Source: Candidatus Burkholderia verschuerenii (GTDB lineage Bacteria > Pseudomonadota > Gammaproteobacteria > Burkholderiales > Burkholderiaceae). From it: a DNA stretch of 64,000 bases. The stretch is taken from positions 1-64,000 of the forward strand of contig NZ_LFJJ01000002.1 in assembly GCF_001189365.1 (NCBI RefSeq), given 5' to 3'. The notes beneath the pieces were generated by a model that was not told the DNA's origin, did not search any database, and worked only from the letters and a program-made list of their open reading frames with translations. Numbering within the stretch: the first letter of the stretch is position 1; every line of letters starts with the position of its first letter. The position numbers and the translations under genes are program-made. Positions 8,640 through 17,052 of this stretch are shown here, in pieces.

Positions 8640-9155
8640 TTAGGGGCGAAAGCGGGGGGTGGCCTGGGCGACGATTTCAGGTTCGTCCGGGGCTGAATCG
8701 TCGTCGCCGACGATATGGCGGATTTGCTCTGTGGAAAGGCCGTAGGTCTGCTGTGCGAATTCGTGCGCGACGCGCTGTTCATCGGCGCGGGCCTTGCGCA
8801 GTTGATTGGCTTGCTCTTCAAGGCTTTCCGGCCCTTCGCCCTGGATCATTGCGAGCTTGATATCGTGAACCCGTTCGCGAGCGGCCAGCAGTTCGCGGTG
8901 GTGATCGTAGATGCTGGCCATAACGCGGCTGTCGGTCGCATCTCCGAGATATAGCTTGTGCGGGTCGTAGGAACCAGGCCCGACCTTCACGTAAGCGGCT
9001 GCGCCCATCAGGGTCGCGGTTGCCGTCGCGCCGACGACGATGCCGCGCCGAAACGCAACGCGCAACCGCTCGGCCCGTGGCGTAATCGCAATGCCTTGAC
9101 CGAACGTGTGGTCGGTGGCGAGGATGTGTTGCTGGAGACGCTGAAGGCTTTTCAT
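8640..9155 (-). CDS. Membrane-anchored hypothetical protein with PRFRP tail
   Basis: 171 residues. One membrane segment is predicted near residues 37-56 (RGIVVGATATATLMGAAAYV), with a basic segment before it, then a long soluble helical part containing an Arg/Glu-rich coiled-coil region. It ends in AQATPRFRP, a variant of the shared tail. Function unknown; the anchor suggests the inner face of the cytoplasmic membrane. Confidence 0.65.
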   Translation of the reverse strand: MKSLQRLQQHILATDHTFGQGIAITPRAERLRVAFRRGIVVGATATATLMGAAAYVKVGPGSYDPHKLYLGDATDSRVMASIYDHHRELLAARERVHDIKLAMIQGEGPESLEEQANQLRKARADEQRVAHEFAQQTYGLSTEQIRHIVGDDDSAPDEPEIVAQATPRFRP

Positions 9156-9164
9156 TTGGTCACC

Positions 9165-9545
9165 TCAGTGGCGCAGAAGTTGTTTGATTTCCGCGAGGCG
9201 TGACTCGAAGAGCGAGTCGGAGATGATCCGTCGATCGCGGAATACATCGTCGGTCGTTGCGGCTTCGGCTTCGACCAACGCAAGCGCGAGTGCAACGAGC
9301 GCGTGATGCTGACGAATCGCTGCTAATTGCCGCCCGACCGTTTCCAGAAACTTTCCCTGTTCCTGTGGCATGGCCGTCTTTGCGAGCAGCAGCGCGCTCG
9401 CGACCGCCACGGTTGCGTCGCAGATCTGCCTCGGCGCGCTTACCGAAAGGCGAAGGAGATTTTTCGCGAGATCAGCGTCACCGGTCGAGCCGAGGATTTC
9501 GGTCACAACCTCTTGTACTACGGGGTCAGGCAAGTGGATTTGCAC
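9165..9545 (-). CDS. Hypothetical helical protein, 126 aa
   Basis: GTG start at 9545 chosen because GAGAGGGAG precedes it; the in-frame ATG upstream would place the start inside the operator palindrome. The product (MQIHLPDPVVQEVV) is mostly helical, Ala/Leu-rich and slightly acidic. It is the first gene of the leftward operon controlled from the 9568-9591 operator. Confidence 0.6.
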   Translation of the reverse strand: MQIHLPDPVVQEVVTEILGSTGDADLAKNLLRLSVSAPRQICDATVAVASALLLAKTAMPQEQGKFLETVGRQLAAIRQHHALVALALALVEAEAATTDDVFRDRRIISDSLFESRLAEIKQLLRH

Positions 9546-9567
9546 GGTTTGACTCCCTCTCGATTTG

Positions 9568-9591
9568 CATGTATCGTTACAATCATACGGA
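9568..9591. promoter_or_regulatory. Plasmid operator palindrome, copy 2
   Basis: Half-sites CATGTATC and CATACGGA with the 8-base spacer GTTACAAT. It lies between the leftward operon starting at 9545 and the rightward gene starting at 9693, so it may control one or both. Confidence 0.6.
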
Positions 9592-9692
9592 ATTTCCAAC
9601 GCATTATACCGGCATTTCCGTAGCGGGAAAGCATCCGGGTCGAGACCCCGCTCTGCCTGGATGCCGCCCCGGTTTGGCCCTCCCTATGCCGG

Positions 9693-10439
9693 ATGGACGT
9701 ACCCCCGTTCATCCGGCTCTTTTTCGGATACGAGCCAATGTCGAGCAGCTTTTCACTGTTGCTTCGCGCTCGCGTCGCCGTCGCGACGTATCACTTTTCT
9801 GACGGACCATTCCGGCTGTATTCCGACGCCCTTCGCCTTGCGCGCAAGGGTGGTGTCGCGCGGGCAGACGAAGGGCTGGATATCGAGGCTCCGTTGCTGG
9901 CAGCGACTGGCCTGAACCTCCCGTTTGACAGATCTTTGTCTGAGGTGCGCGCCGAATATCGGCACGCGTACCGGATAAGCCTGCCGGTGCAGGGCGAGTA
10001 TTTCACCCTCATACAGAGAGACGGCTGGGTGCGTATCAAGAGCCTTGAGCGCGATGGCTCGCACGGATCAATTACCGTTTCATGGCGAAGCGCCCCTGAA
10101 CTTTTCCGGCTGCTGCGTGAGCAGCCGACTTCCTACCGCCTCGGGCGCGAACTGCTTTCTATGGGCGGCTCTCATTTTGTTCGCGTGGATGACGCAACCA
10201 CCAGTCACTTCGGGCAACTCCATCTTGGGGCAGATCATCCTTCGCGCGGAGGAATCTATTTTGGAAATCCCGCAACCGAGCACTTTCACCTCTCAGCCCT
10301 CGTTGCACTGGAAAGAAGGGTGCTTGCACTGACGAGCGGCCCGACGCCACTGTTTGCAACGACGCTGCGGGAAATGCCTGGTACACCAGAACGTATCCGG
10401 CTATCAAATCGCAAAGCGGTCGTAGAGCATAGCTATTGA
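9693..10439 (+). CDS. Hypothetical protein, 248 aa
   Basis: Soluble protein, beginning MDVPPFIRLFFGYEPM. An alternative start is the ATG at 9738; neither has a strong ribosome binding site. It contains beta-rich stretches (EYFTLIQRDGWVRIKSLERDG) and ends in VVEHSY without the basic tail. The stop is followed after 12 bases by the DUF2786 gene. No family recognised. Confidence 0.6.
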   Translation: MDVPPFIRLFFGYEPMSSSFSLLLRARVAVATYHFSDGPFRLYSDALRLARKGGVARADEGLDIEAPLLAATGLNLPFDRSLSEVRAEYRHAYRISLPVQGEYFTLIQRDGWVRIKSLERDGSHGSITVSWRSAPELFRLLREQPTSYRLGRELLSMGGSHFVRVDDATTSHFGQLHLGADHPSRGGIYFGNPATEHFHLSALVALERRVLALTSGPTPLFATTLREMPGTPERIRLSNRKAVVEHSY

Positions 10440-10451
10440 TTGGAGCGAGGA

Positions 10452-11150
10452 ATGACCACCGATAAGTCCAAAGTCTTCGACAAGATCAGGAAATGCCTTG
10501 CGCTGTCGAAAAGCTCAAACGAGCATGAAGCCGCTGCCGCGTTGAGGCAGGCGCATGCGCTCATGCGACTGCATGGAATCAACGAGGATCAGGTCGAAGC
10601 CGCGTCGGTTGGTGATGCGGCTACGAGCGCGGGAGCGAAGCGCCGGCCGCCGCTATGGGAGGCTGCATTGGTTGGCATAGTCGGTACGACGTTCGGGTGC
10701 GCCGTCATCTTCGAGCGCGACTGGAAGAACGGGTACTGGCGGTTTGTCGGAGTCGGCCAGTCGGCCGAAATTGCCGCCTACGCCTTCGAAGTCTTGTTTC
10801 GACAGTGCAGGAAAGCGCGCGCCGAATACATCGCCGCGCGACTGAAGCATTGCGCCAGCAGTCGGAAGATCGAGCGTGCCGATATGTTCTGTCGCGCATG
10901 GGTCGGCACGGTGGCGCAGCAGGTATCGGAGTTCGCCGATACCAAGCGCGATGCTGCGATCGCAACGTATCTGAGGCTGAAATACCCTGAGACGGCCGAT
11001 TCGCCCGAACTGAACCCGCGCGATCGGACGCCCAACCGGAAGGTCGATCGCAGCCTCTACATGGATTTTCTCGCAGGCAAGGATGCTGGACAGTCTGCAC
11101 GCCTGCATCACGGCGTGGGAGCGTCCAGCGAGCCGCTGCAACTTTCCTGA
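10452..11150 (+). CDS. DUF2786 domain protein
   Basis: ATG at 10452, with GGAGCGAGGA just upstream. Residues 5-45 (KVFDKIRKCLALSKSSNEHE, then AAAALRQAHALMRLHGI) match the DUF2786 pattern, a short helical domain common in phage and plasmid proteins. The region after it (LWEAALVGIVGTTFGCAVIF, then RFVGVGQSAEIAAYAFEVLF) fits the usual companion domain of this family. The biochemical role of the family is not known to me. Confidence 0.8.
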   Translation: MTTDKSKVFDKIRKCLALSKSSNEHEAAAALRQAHALMRLHGINEDQVEAASVGDAATSAGAKRRPPLWEAALVGIVGTTFGCAVIFERDWKNGYWRFVGVGQSAEIAAYAFEVLFRQCRKARAEYIAARLKHCASSRKIERADMFCRAWVGTVAQQVSEFADTKRDAAIATYLRLKYPETADSPELNPRDRTPNRKVDRSLYMDFLAGKDAGQSARLHHGVGASSEPLQLS

Positions 11151-11158
11151 AGGTGAGC

Positions 11159-11446
11159 ATGGTGTGGGATCAGGTTCAGTGGTGCGCATCAGTGCTCGGG
11201 ATACTTGGAGCAATAACGAACAGTGTCGGCGGCCGTCTGCTGCGTCTTACGTGGCCTGTCTGGTTGTTGTCGAACCTGCTAGGGATCGCGGCCCTGTGGC
11301 ATCTCAACGCACACGGATTTCTGGCGCAGCAATCGTTCTATCTCGGCACAACATTGATCGGAGGCTTTCGCCAGTTCTGTCCACGACAGTGGGGCGCACT
11401 GGCGACAAGTGTCAACGAAGCCGGGCGACGCATAGCTCGTTGGTGA
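11159..11446 (+). CDS. Small membrane protein, 95 aa
   Basis: ATG at 11159, preceded by AAGGTG; a GTG two codons earlier is possible. Two or three hydrophobic segments (CASVLGILGAITNSVGG, WPVWLLSNLLGIAALWHL, QQSFYLGTTLIGGF) indicate an inner-membrane protein. Similar small proteins occur in phage and plasmid accessory regions. Function unknown. Confidence 0.6.
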   Translation: MVWDQVQWCASVLGILGAITNSVGGRLLRLTWPVWLLSNLLGIAALWHLNAHGFLAQQSFYLGTTLIGGFRQFCPRQWGALATSVNEAGRRIARW

Positions 11447-11460
11447 GCAAGGGGAGAGGG

Positions 11461-11658
11461 ATGTTTTCGAACGATCAGACGCGTGACGCTGTTATCCGGC
11501 GCATGCGCAGGGTGTGGGGAGAGGACTGCTCGATTCAGATCTACGGATCGGGAGGCAGGATCGTAGGAGAGGGCGAAATCGTCCGGTTCACGGATCTCGA
11601 AGATCTGGAGAAGATCATGAAGAGCCGCCCGGTTTCCACCGAAATTCGCGCTTGCTAG
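11461..11658 (+). CDS. Small hypothetical protein, 65 aa
   Basis: The start is decided by GGGGAGAGGG directly before the ATG at 11461; the longer open frame upstream belongs to other genes. The product (MFSNDQTRDAVIRRMRRVWG) has a basic N-terminus and an acidic C-terminus. Its stop lies at the foot of a perfect hairpin. Confidence 0.55.
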   Translation: MFSNDQTRDAVIRRMRRVWGEDCSIQIYGSGGRIVGEGEIVRFTDLEDLEKIMKSRPVSTEIRAC

Positions 11659-11675
11659 GTCAGATAAACTGACCT
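11657..11675 (+). terminator. Perfect 7-bp hairpin after a stop codon
   Basis: AGGTCAG, 5-base loop ATAAA, CTGACCT. It begins in the stop codon of the 65-residue gene and precedes the next gene by 37 bases. There is no T-tract, so it may be a weak terminator, an mRNA stabiliser or an operator. Confidence 0.35.
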
Positions 11676-11712
11676 ATTATCGAGCCGTATTTAGGATCAG
11701 TGGAGGGCGGTC

Positions 11713-12156
11713 ATGGAAGAGCAGGCAGCTATCGAGGGCATGTGCAAGCGCGAGGCGAAGATCTACAAGGTCGAACTCATGGACCGAGGGCAAGATCTGA
11801 CCACACTTCATGTAGTCGATGGTGTGATCGTCTATTGCGGACCGTTCCAGCGGCTGATATGGGAAGGCCGATCGCTCACGGCAAAGGTCTTTGCAGAGGG
11901 CGACATCATCACATTCGCAGAAGAAGGCCGATCGCTTGCGTACCCCGTCGTTTGTGTGCGGGAAATCGAGCGCGAGATGCCGTATCAGGCATGGTTGGAG
12001 CAAATCGACGCACTCGCATGGGAGCAATGGGGCGAGCGCACCTATACAGCGAACTCTGGTGCAAACAATCCGGGTGACCCGTGGATCGAGCCGTATCTCA
12101 GAGGCGAGTCGCCTACGGACGCATGGGAAGAAGAAGTTAGCGCGGCGGGCAGCTAG
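11713..12156 (+). CDS. Hypothetical protein, 147 aa
   Basis: Acidic soluble protein starting MEEQAAIEGMCKREAKIYKV. The spacing after the hairpin suggests its own translation start (GTGGAGGGCGGTC before the ATG). The N-terminal half is beta-rich (VELMDRGQDLTTLHVVDGVI) and the C-terminus is Glu/Trp-rich. No recognised family. Confidence 0.6.
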   Translation: MEEQAAIEGMCKREAKIYKVELMDRGQDLTTLHVVDGVIVYCGPFQRLIWEGRSLTAKVFAEGDIITFAEEGRSLAYPVVCVREIEREMPYQAWLEQIDALAWEQWGERTYTANSGANNPGDPWIEPYLRGESPTDAWEEEVSAAGS

Positions 12157-12179
12157 TCGCAAAAAACGCGGGGAATATC

Positions 12180-12437
12180 ATGAAAAAGACTTCCGTAAAA
12201 CTTGAGCGCGCAGTGGCTGATTGGAATCGGCGGCACGGCGTCGGCGCGCTTGTGAAGTATCACCGGATCATCGGTGAAGGTGAAGGCGTCGCGACGAAGA
12301 CACGTAGCGAAGCGTGGGTGCTGAGCGGGCATACCGCCGTTGTGATGGTAGAAGGCGTTTCGGGGTGCGTTGCTCTTGAGGCCGTCAACCCGTTGGGCGC
12401 GGTGAACAAGCAGCAACGCGCAACGGAGGGCGTATGA
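12180..12437 (+). CDS. Small hypothetical protein, 85 aa
   Basis: MKKTSVKLERAVADWNRRHG opening, then a compact alpha/beta protein with a hydrophobic strand pair (GHTAVVMVEGVSGCVALEAV). The stop overlaps the ATG of the following gene (ATGA), so the genes are coupled. Function unknown. Confidence 0.6.
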   Translation: MKKTSVKLERAVADWNRRHGVGALVKYHRIIGEGEGVATKTRSEAWVLSGHTAVVMVEGVSGCVALEAVNPLGAVNKQQRATEGV

Positions 12438-13078
12438 GCCGACGTAGCAGGGAAAAGCGAGTGACGTTGCGTGGCGCTTGTGAACCGGTTGACAACGACG
12501 GGGTCGAGCGCGCCTTCGCGGAGTTGAACGGCGCACAGCGCAGGGTCGGCGTAGACAGCGACGCTATCGAGCCGGCCGAGTGTGAACAGGTGGTCGCGTG
12601 CCTCGGCGACGACACGGCCACGCTGCGGGACGATGAACAGTACGTCAAGATTGCCGTAAACATGGAAGCGGCTTCACGGCTGCTCGATGAGTCGAATCAG
12701 CGCGCTTCCGCACTTCAGCATGAGATCGACCGCCTGAACGCGATTATCCACACGCCGTATAACGACGATTTCATTCAAGGTGTGGCTATCGAAGCCGAGT
12801 TCCAGCGGCAAAAACACGGCGACGAGGATGCGCGAAAAGATCCGGCGCAGTGGTATTGGGTAGTCGGCTATCTCGCAGGCAAGGCGCTGTACTCGTGGTT
12901 GCGCGGCGACATGGAGAAGGCAAAGCATCACGTCATTACTACGGCTGCATTGTGTGCGAACTGGCATCGCAAGCTGAAGGGCGAGGGCAACTACAACGTC
13001 CATCACGCTACGGCCGCCAATGAGGCCCACGCGTTGATCGGTGATGCTGCGATGTTGGTTCACGGGGGCACGCAATGA
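12434..13078 (+). CDS. Phage-type hypothetical protein, 214 aa
   Basis: Two parts are visible: an N-terminal charged helical region (residues 1-105) and a C-terminal domain with AIEAEFQRQKHGDEDA and HHVITTAALCANWHRKL. The latter pattern resembles small helical proteins seen in phage genomes near nucleotide-metabolism genes. No enzymatic residues can be assigned. It overlaps both its neighbours by 4 bases. Confidence 0.65.
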   Translation: MSRRSREKRVTLRGACEPVDNDGVERAFAELNGAQRRVGVDSDAIEPAECEQVVACLGDDTATLRDDEQYVKIAVNMEAASRLLDESNQRASALQHEIDRLNAIIHTPYNDDFIQGVAIEAEFQRQKHGDEDARKDPAQWYWVVGYLAGKALYSWLRGDMEKAKHHVITTAALCANWHRKLKGEGNYNVHHATAANEAHALIGDAAMLVHGGTQ

Positions 13079-13350
13079 GCGTCACCGCATTCAAGATCAA
13101 GAATGTCCCTCCGCCTGGGAAAAAGCGGATCGGCGAGTGGCTCAATATGCGTGTCCGCACCAAGTGCGATATGGAGAATGGTTACGCGACCATTCCGGCC
13201 GGTTCGCTTGCGATCGTGACAGGTACTGGAAACGGCTTGTGGCTGAAAATCGATCCATGCCCGCATTGCGGCATATCGGTCAATATCTCCCGCGTACACG
13301 GCACCGATGTCGAGCCGATAGACGGCGTGCCTTCAGGGGCAGTCGCATGA
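13075..13350 (+). CDS. Small hypothetical protein with CPHC motif
   Basis: 91 residues, starting in the stop of the previous gene and ending over the start of the next. A single CPHCG knuckle near residue 61 could bind metal only together with other residues or a partner. Lys/Pro-rich N-terminus (KNVPPPGKKRIGEW). Function unknown. Confidence 0.6.
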   Translation: MSVTAFKIKNVPPPGKKRIGEWLNMRVRTKCDMENGYATIPAGSLAIVTGTGNGLWLKIDPCPHCGISVNISRVHGTDVEPIDGVPSGAVA

Positions 13351-14117
13351 AAACGGCTGACGTAAGGGTGGCTCTTCGTTCTCGTTTCTGCTCGCCAGAA
13401 TGGGCGCTCTTCTTCGAAGTGGGAGACGCGACCGGTGTTCAGCATAATCGGTGGGCGGATGCAGTTGCAATAAACCTGTATCCGTCGCGCGGGCTGGAAA
13501 TCCATGGCTTCGAGATCAAGGTGAGTAGATCGGACTGGTTGCGAGAACTCAAGAATCCGGCCAAGTCCGCACCCGTGCAGCAATTCTGCGATCGATGGTG
13601 GGTGGTTGCTCCTGACGGAGTGATCCTCGATGGCGAGTTGCCGCCCACGTGGGGGCGTTACGAGGCGCAAGCGAGCGGAAAGCTGCGTCAGGTTGTTGCT
13701 GCGCCGAAGCTGGAGCCAAATGAGATCAATCGCGCTTTCGTTGCCGCAATGCTGCGGCGCGCCAGCGCGACGGATGAGGATCTCGTGAAGGCTGCTGTAT
13801 CCGCAGAGATCCAGCGCTTGCGTCAAGCTGATGAGCAACGCGTGGCCAAGGAAATTGATGCACGCACTCGGCGCTTCAAAGAAACGCAAGAAGCAATCGC
13901 CGAGATCGAGGCAATCAGCGGCGTGGAGATCAGTCATTGGGGAAAAAGCGAGCAGATCGGCCGTGCGGTCAGGGCGGTCCTGACCAGCGGCGTTCTCGAA
14001 ACATGGGGCGGTATCGAAGGCGTCAAAAAGCGCGCGGCAGCGATACTGGCGCAGTGCGATGAGGCATTGGCATTGTTTCCAGCGGCAGAAGCTAAGGCGG
14101 ACGAATGCAACACATGA
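13347..14117 (+). CDS. MmcB-like PD-(D/E)XK nuclease family protein
   Basis: The ATG at 13347 overlaps the preceding stop. Residues 1-85 match the MmcB/COG5321-type fold: FFEV, then RWADAVAINLYPSRGLEIHG, then FEIKVSRSDWLRELKNPAKS and WWVVAP. The Glu, Asp and Glu-x-Lys positions fit a PD-(D/E)XK nuclease core. The C-terminal 150 residues are a charged coiled-coil-like extension with a helical end. Family members are linked to DNA repair or mobile elements; the precise activity is inferred. It overlaps the prepilin peptidase gene by 13 bases. Confidence 0.75.
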   Translation: MKTADVRVALRSRFCSPEWALFFEVGDATGVQHNRWADAVAINLYPSRGLEIHGFEIKVSRSDWLRELKNPAKSAPVQQFCDRWWVVAPDGVILDGELPPTWGRYEAQASGKLRQVVAAPKLEPNEINRAFVAAMLRRASATDEDLVKAAVSAEIQRLRQADEQRVAKEIDARTRRFKETQEAIAEIEAISGVEISHWGKSEQIGRAVRAVLTSGVLETWGGIEGVKKRAAAILAQCDEALALFPAAEAKADECNT

Positions 14118-14944
14118 TGGTGGAGTTTGCCGCCGTGCCGATGGCGATCCGCTCCGGCCTAGTTGCCCTTGTCGGCCTCGTGATCGGCAGCTTCCTCACG
14201 GTCGTAATTCACCGACTGCCTATCATGCTCGTCCGCGAGTGGGCGGGTCAGGATCAGCAAGTCGAAGCGGAGGCGTCCGGCCGCTACAACTTGCTCGTGC
14301 CTCGTTCGGGATGTCCAGTGTGCGGGCATCAGCTTCGAGCGTGGGAGAACGTTCCTGTACTGAGCTATCTATTCTTGCGTGGGCGATGCAGCCAGTGTCG
14401 CGCTGCGATCCATTGGCGTTACCCGCTGATCGAGATGCTGTCCGCGATGCTCGCAGTGTTCGTTATGTTGCGCTTCGGCGTATGCGGGAAAGCACTGGCT
14501 GGCTACCTGTTCGCAGCGAGTCTGCTGACGTTGGCGTGCATCGACGCAGAGACGGGGTTGCTACCGGACGCGATTACTCTTCCGATGATAGCGGCTGGAC
14601 TTGTCATCAATTTCGCGGGCGTTTTCACGACATTCCGAGCAGCCGTGATAGGTGCGGTTGCGGGTTACGCAATGCTGGCTGCGGTGTTGTACGCCGCGCG
14701 TGCGCTCGGTGGTCGGGACGGTCTCGGATTTGGCGATCTGAAGCTTTTCGCCGCGATAGGCGCCTGGTTCGGCGTGGCGTCTGTAAGCCAGGTATTCCTC
14801 GTCTCGTTTGTACTGGCCGCAGCGCACGGCGCGTCGCTGGTGGTGCGCGGCAAAGCATCGAGCGACGACGCGATGCCATTCGGACCATTTATCGCGCTTG
14901 CCGGCGTCTTCACGCTGTTTGCGGGCCTGCCATTGGCATTGTAG
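14105..14944 (+). CDS. pilU: Type IV prepilin peptidase / N-methyltransferase
   Basis: 279 residues with the complete family layout: an N-terminal membrane segment (LVGLVIGSFLTVVIHRLP), a cytoplasmic zinc loop with two CxxC pairs (CPVCG and CSQC), and further membrane helices. The two catalytic Asp are in CIDAETGLLPD and GLGFGDLKLFAAIG. It cleaves the leader after Gly in prepilins such as PilS and PilV at 49.6-52.4 kb and methylates the new N-terminus. The symbol follows IncI R64 usage. It is notable that it lies about 35 kb from the pilus operon, inside a unit of small accessory genes. Confidence 0.93.
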   Translation: MQHMMVEFAAVPMAIRSGLVALVGLVIGSFLTVVIHRLPIMLVREWAGQDQQVEAEASGRYNLLVPRSGCPVCGHQLRAWENVPVLSYLFLRGRCSQCRAAIHWRYPLIEMLSAMLAVFVMLRFGVCGKALAGYLFAASLLTLACIDAETGLLPDAITLPMIAAGLVINFAGVFTTFRAAVIGAVAGYAMLAAVLYAARALGGRDGLGFGDLKLFAAIGAWFGVASVSQVFLVSFVLAAAHGASLVVRGKASSDDAMPFGPFIALAGVFTLFAGLPLAL

Positions 14945-14969
14945 TAAGTGCCGACGAAGAGGAAAGAGA

Positions 14970-15395
14970 ATGACCGAGATCGCAACTACGGCGGAGCGTT
15001 TAGTGCGGCACGTTTCTGAACGCGAGATGGCGATTGCGCTGGTGCTCGAATTTGCCGAGTCAGGGTTGTCCAAATTTTCTCTGTTTGGCTTCTACGACGA
15101 TGACGCAGAATTTATGAAGGACGTAGCTGATCGACTGCGGGCAGGCTTCACGAAGTCATTTCACAACAAGCTGACCAAGGTCGTCAGATGCCTCGTAAGG
15201 TATGGTGTTCTGCACTCTGAGATGCGAGGCACGCATAAGGAGTATTTCGGTGAACCGACCAAGCAGATGGAATATTGGCTGCGGCCCGGCAAGGCACGGT
15301 TGCTTACCAGGGGCGAGACGGATTGCACCATGTCGCCGGAAGACGAGGCAGCTTTTCTCTTGCGACATGCGTATCCAGACCCGAACGATGACTAA
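14970..15395 (+). CDS. Hypothetical protein, 141 aa
   Basis: ATG at 14970 after GAAGAGGAAAGAGA; the longer open frame upstream overlaps pilU. The protein is soluble, with a helical N-terminus (TTAERLVRHVSEREMAIALV) and a segment (KLTKVVRCLVRYGVLHSEMR) that could be a winged-helix-like element. No family assigned. Confidence 0.65.
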   Translation: MTEIATTAERLVRHVSEREMAIALVLEFAESGLSKFSLFGFYDDDAEFMKDVADRLRAGFTKSFHNKLTKVVRCLVRYGVLHSEMRGTHKEYFGEPTKQMEYWLRPGKARLLTRGETDCTMSPEDEAAFLLRHAYPDPNDD

Positions 15396-15416
15396 ACCAC
15401 GAGTGGAGCGGTGAAC

Positions 15417-16064
15417 ATGAAGGTTGGAAAACTCATTCTTTCGGCGGCTATCGGGATTCTGGTCGTAGTCTGCATCGAGGCGGCGATCTTGCATCTTGAG
15501 TTAGTGGCGAGGCAGAGCGTGATCCAGCCTGCGATCTCGCATGCTGTCGCGGTGGTCCCCAAGCCCGAGGGCTTGGTAAGTCGCGCAGATCTGTTTTCGA
15601 CGGCCCTATTTTGCGGGGGCGTCTACGCGCTGAGCCTGGTGCTGCTCGCCGTGTTCTACCCGTTTTTTGCCGGTGTGCTGTGGCAGCACATGATCGGCCC
15701 GGTGCTCGCGAATCGGTGGCCGTCGCTCGCGCGGAGCATAGATCGAGCGCGCCCGTCTTACCTGCCAACCGCGCCCGGCCAGCCGTTCGTGCTGAGCGTT
15801 GGCCTGTTCCCTGCGCCACTGCACGCTGTGACGACGGGTATCCGTGATGGCTTTCTGCTCGGCGTCGGGGCGGCACTGTTGCCGGACGTTGTGACGCCTT
15901 GGTTCTTCACGGCGATTCTGGCCGTGACCATGGCGAAGCACGCCTGGCGCGTTTCGATGGCCGAAGGCGCGGTGGCTGTCGATCGGGTGATCTACGCGGG
16001 GAAGGAAGTTCTGATGTATGCGTTTGCAATCCTCGCTCTCCAGTCTGTCGATCTCCTGCACTGA
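15417..16064 (+). CDS. Integral membrane protein, 215 aa
   Basis: ATG at 15417, with GAGTGGAGCGG upstream. Hydrophobic segments lie at residues 5-25 (LILSAAIGILVVVCIEAAIL), about 60-90 and about 145-170, with a last one at the C-terminus. The loop PFFAGVLWQHMIGPVLANRW resembles the TraL/TrbI-like membrane proteins of integrating elements only loosely. Function unknown. Confidence 0.65.
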   Translation: MKVGKLILSAAIGILVVVCIEAAILHLELVARQSVIQPAISHAVAVVPKPEGLVSRADLFSTALFCGGVYALSLVLLAVFYPFFAGVLWQHMIGPVLANRWPSLARSIDRARPSYLPTAPGQPFVLSVGLFPAPLHAVTTGIRDGFLLGVGAALLPDVVTPWFFTAILAVTMAKHAWRVSMAEGAVAVDRVIYAGKEVLMYAFAILALQSVDLLH

Positions 16065-16092
16065 AAGCGGTCATTTGACGAGCGCGATAATA

Positions 16093-16116
16093 TGTGTATC
16101 GTTATATCGATACGCA
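16093..16116. promoter_or_regulatory. Plasmid operator palindrome, copy 3
   Basis: Half-sites TGTGTATC and GATACGCA with spacer GTTATATC, 17 bases before the ATG at 16134. The CATATT at 16115-16120 could be the -10 box, which would place the palindrome across the promoter. Confidence 0.65.
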
Positions 16117-16133
16117 TATTCTGAGGGTTTCAA

Positions 16134-16823
16134 ATGTCTCAAGAGCCGAAGGTCGTGCGACCGCTACCGAAAGCGGTAGCAGTGGTCAAGTGGAAGCACT
16201 TTTTCGACAGGGAAATCGGCGGTGCCGCGCAACCTCGCGAGCATCAGATTGCCGCCCTTATCCGCGCCGGGGCGACGGAAGATGCGCTGAAACGGTTTTG
16301 GCTGGAAACGAAACACCTTACATGGCCCGCATCCTGGGGCGTGTCTCCGTGGGAAACGGCCTCATCCATCGGATTCGCGCTCGAGACGGAGGCGATGAAC
16401 AGCGCGAACGTGAGCGCCTTCGGCAGGGAGTGCGTCGCGATGTTCAGGCGGTCGCTGGCCGCGAAGGATGTCGAGCCTCGAAACGTCAGCGCGACCATGG
16501 ACGATCGCTATGCGGACGCCATTATCGGGAACCGTCCCGATCGCTTCGACGGTCTCGAAATCCAGGGCGTCAGAGAAATCATGGACCCGTCTAATCCGGG
16601 GGCTGGTTGCTGCGAGGTCGATAACGACAGTCCAGAGTTCTTCTCCGTCTATGTCCATCATCGGACGGGGGGCGTAGCGTGTGTCGGCGACCACGGTTCG
16701 CACGATCTCGCCTCGGCGTATGCAAATGCCCTTTCTGAGACCCATGGATGGCCGATTCATGACTACGTTGCGCAAGCGGAGAGCGCAGCAAGCCGCCCCG
16801 CGCCGGCACGACTCCGCATGTGA
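16134..16823 (+). CDS. Hypothetical protein with PARLRM tail
   Basis: First gene behind operator copy 3. 229 residues, soluble. The N-terminal half is helical and basic (KWKHFFDREIGGAAQPREHQ); the C-terminal half has HHRTGGVACVGDHGSHDLAS, which contains several His and Cys but no clear site. It ends in SRPAPARLRM, a member of the shared C-terminal tail set. Function unknown. Confidence 0.7.
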   Translation: MSQEPKVVRPLPKAVAVVKWKHFFDREIGGAAQPREHQIAALIRAGATEDALKRFWLETKHLTWPASWGVSPWETASSIGFALETEAMNSANVSAFGRECVAMFRRSLAAKDVEPRNVSATMDDRYADAIIGNRPDRFDGLEIQGVREIMDPSNPGAGCCEVDNDSPEFFSVYVHHRTGGVACVGDHGSHDLASAYANALSETHGWPIHDYVAQAESAASRPAPARLRM

Positions 16824-16833
16824 GGTGATCGAC

Positions 16834-17052
16834 ATGGAATCCGTCCAAAAAGTATCCGTCGTGCTCGATCTGCACCCTGAAGACTATCGGCGCATGCGCG
16901 AGGCGGCCGAGAACGCCAAGATGCCCGAAGGGGAGTTTTGCGGACTGGCTTTGCACCGGGGTATCGGTATGCTGCGCGATCTGCGCCGTGATGCACCCAC
17001 AGTAGCTACAGAGCGAAATGGCAAGGCACTCGAAGCCAACTGCGAACACTGA
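16834..17052 (+). CDS. Small hypothetical protein, possible ribbon-helix-helix type
   Basis: ATG at 16834, preceded by GAGGTGATCGAC. The 72 residues begin MESVQKVSVVLDLHPEDYRR followed by MREAAENAKMPEGEFCGLAL: a beta strand and then two helices, the order of a ribbon-helix-helix DNA-binding protein. The assignment is tentative. The last codons overlap the next gene. Confidence 0.55.
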   Translation: MESVQKVSVVLDLHPEDYRRMREAAENAKMPEGEFCGLALHRGIGMLRDLRRDAPTVATERNGKALEANCEH

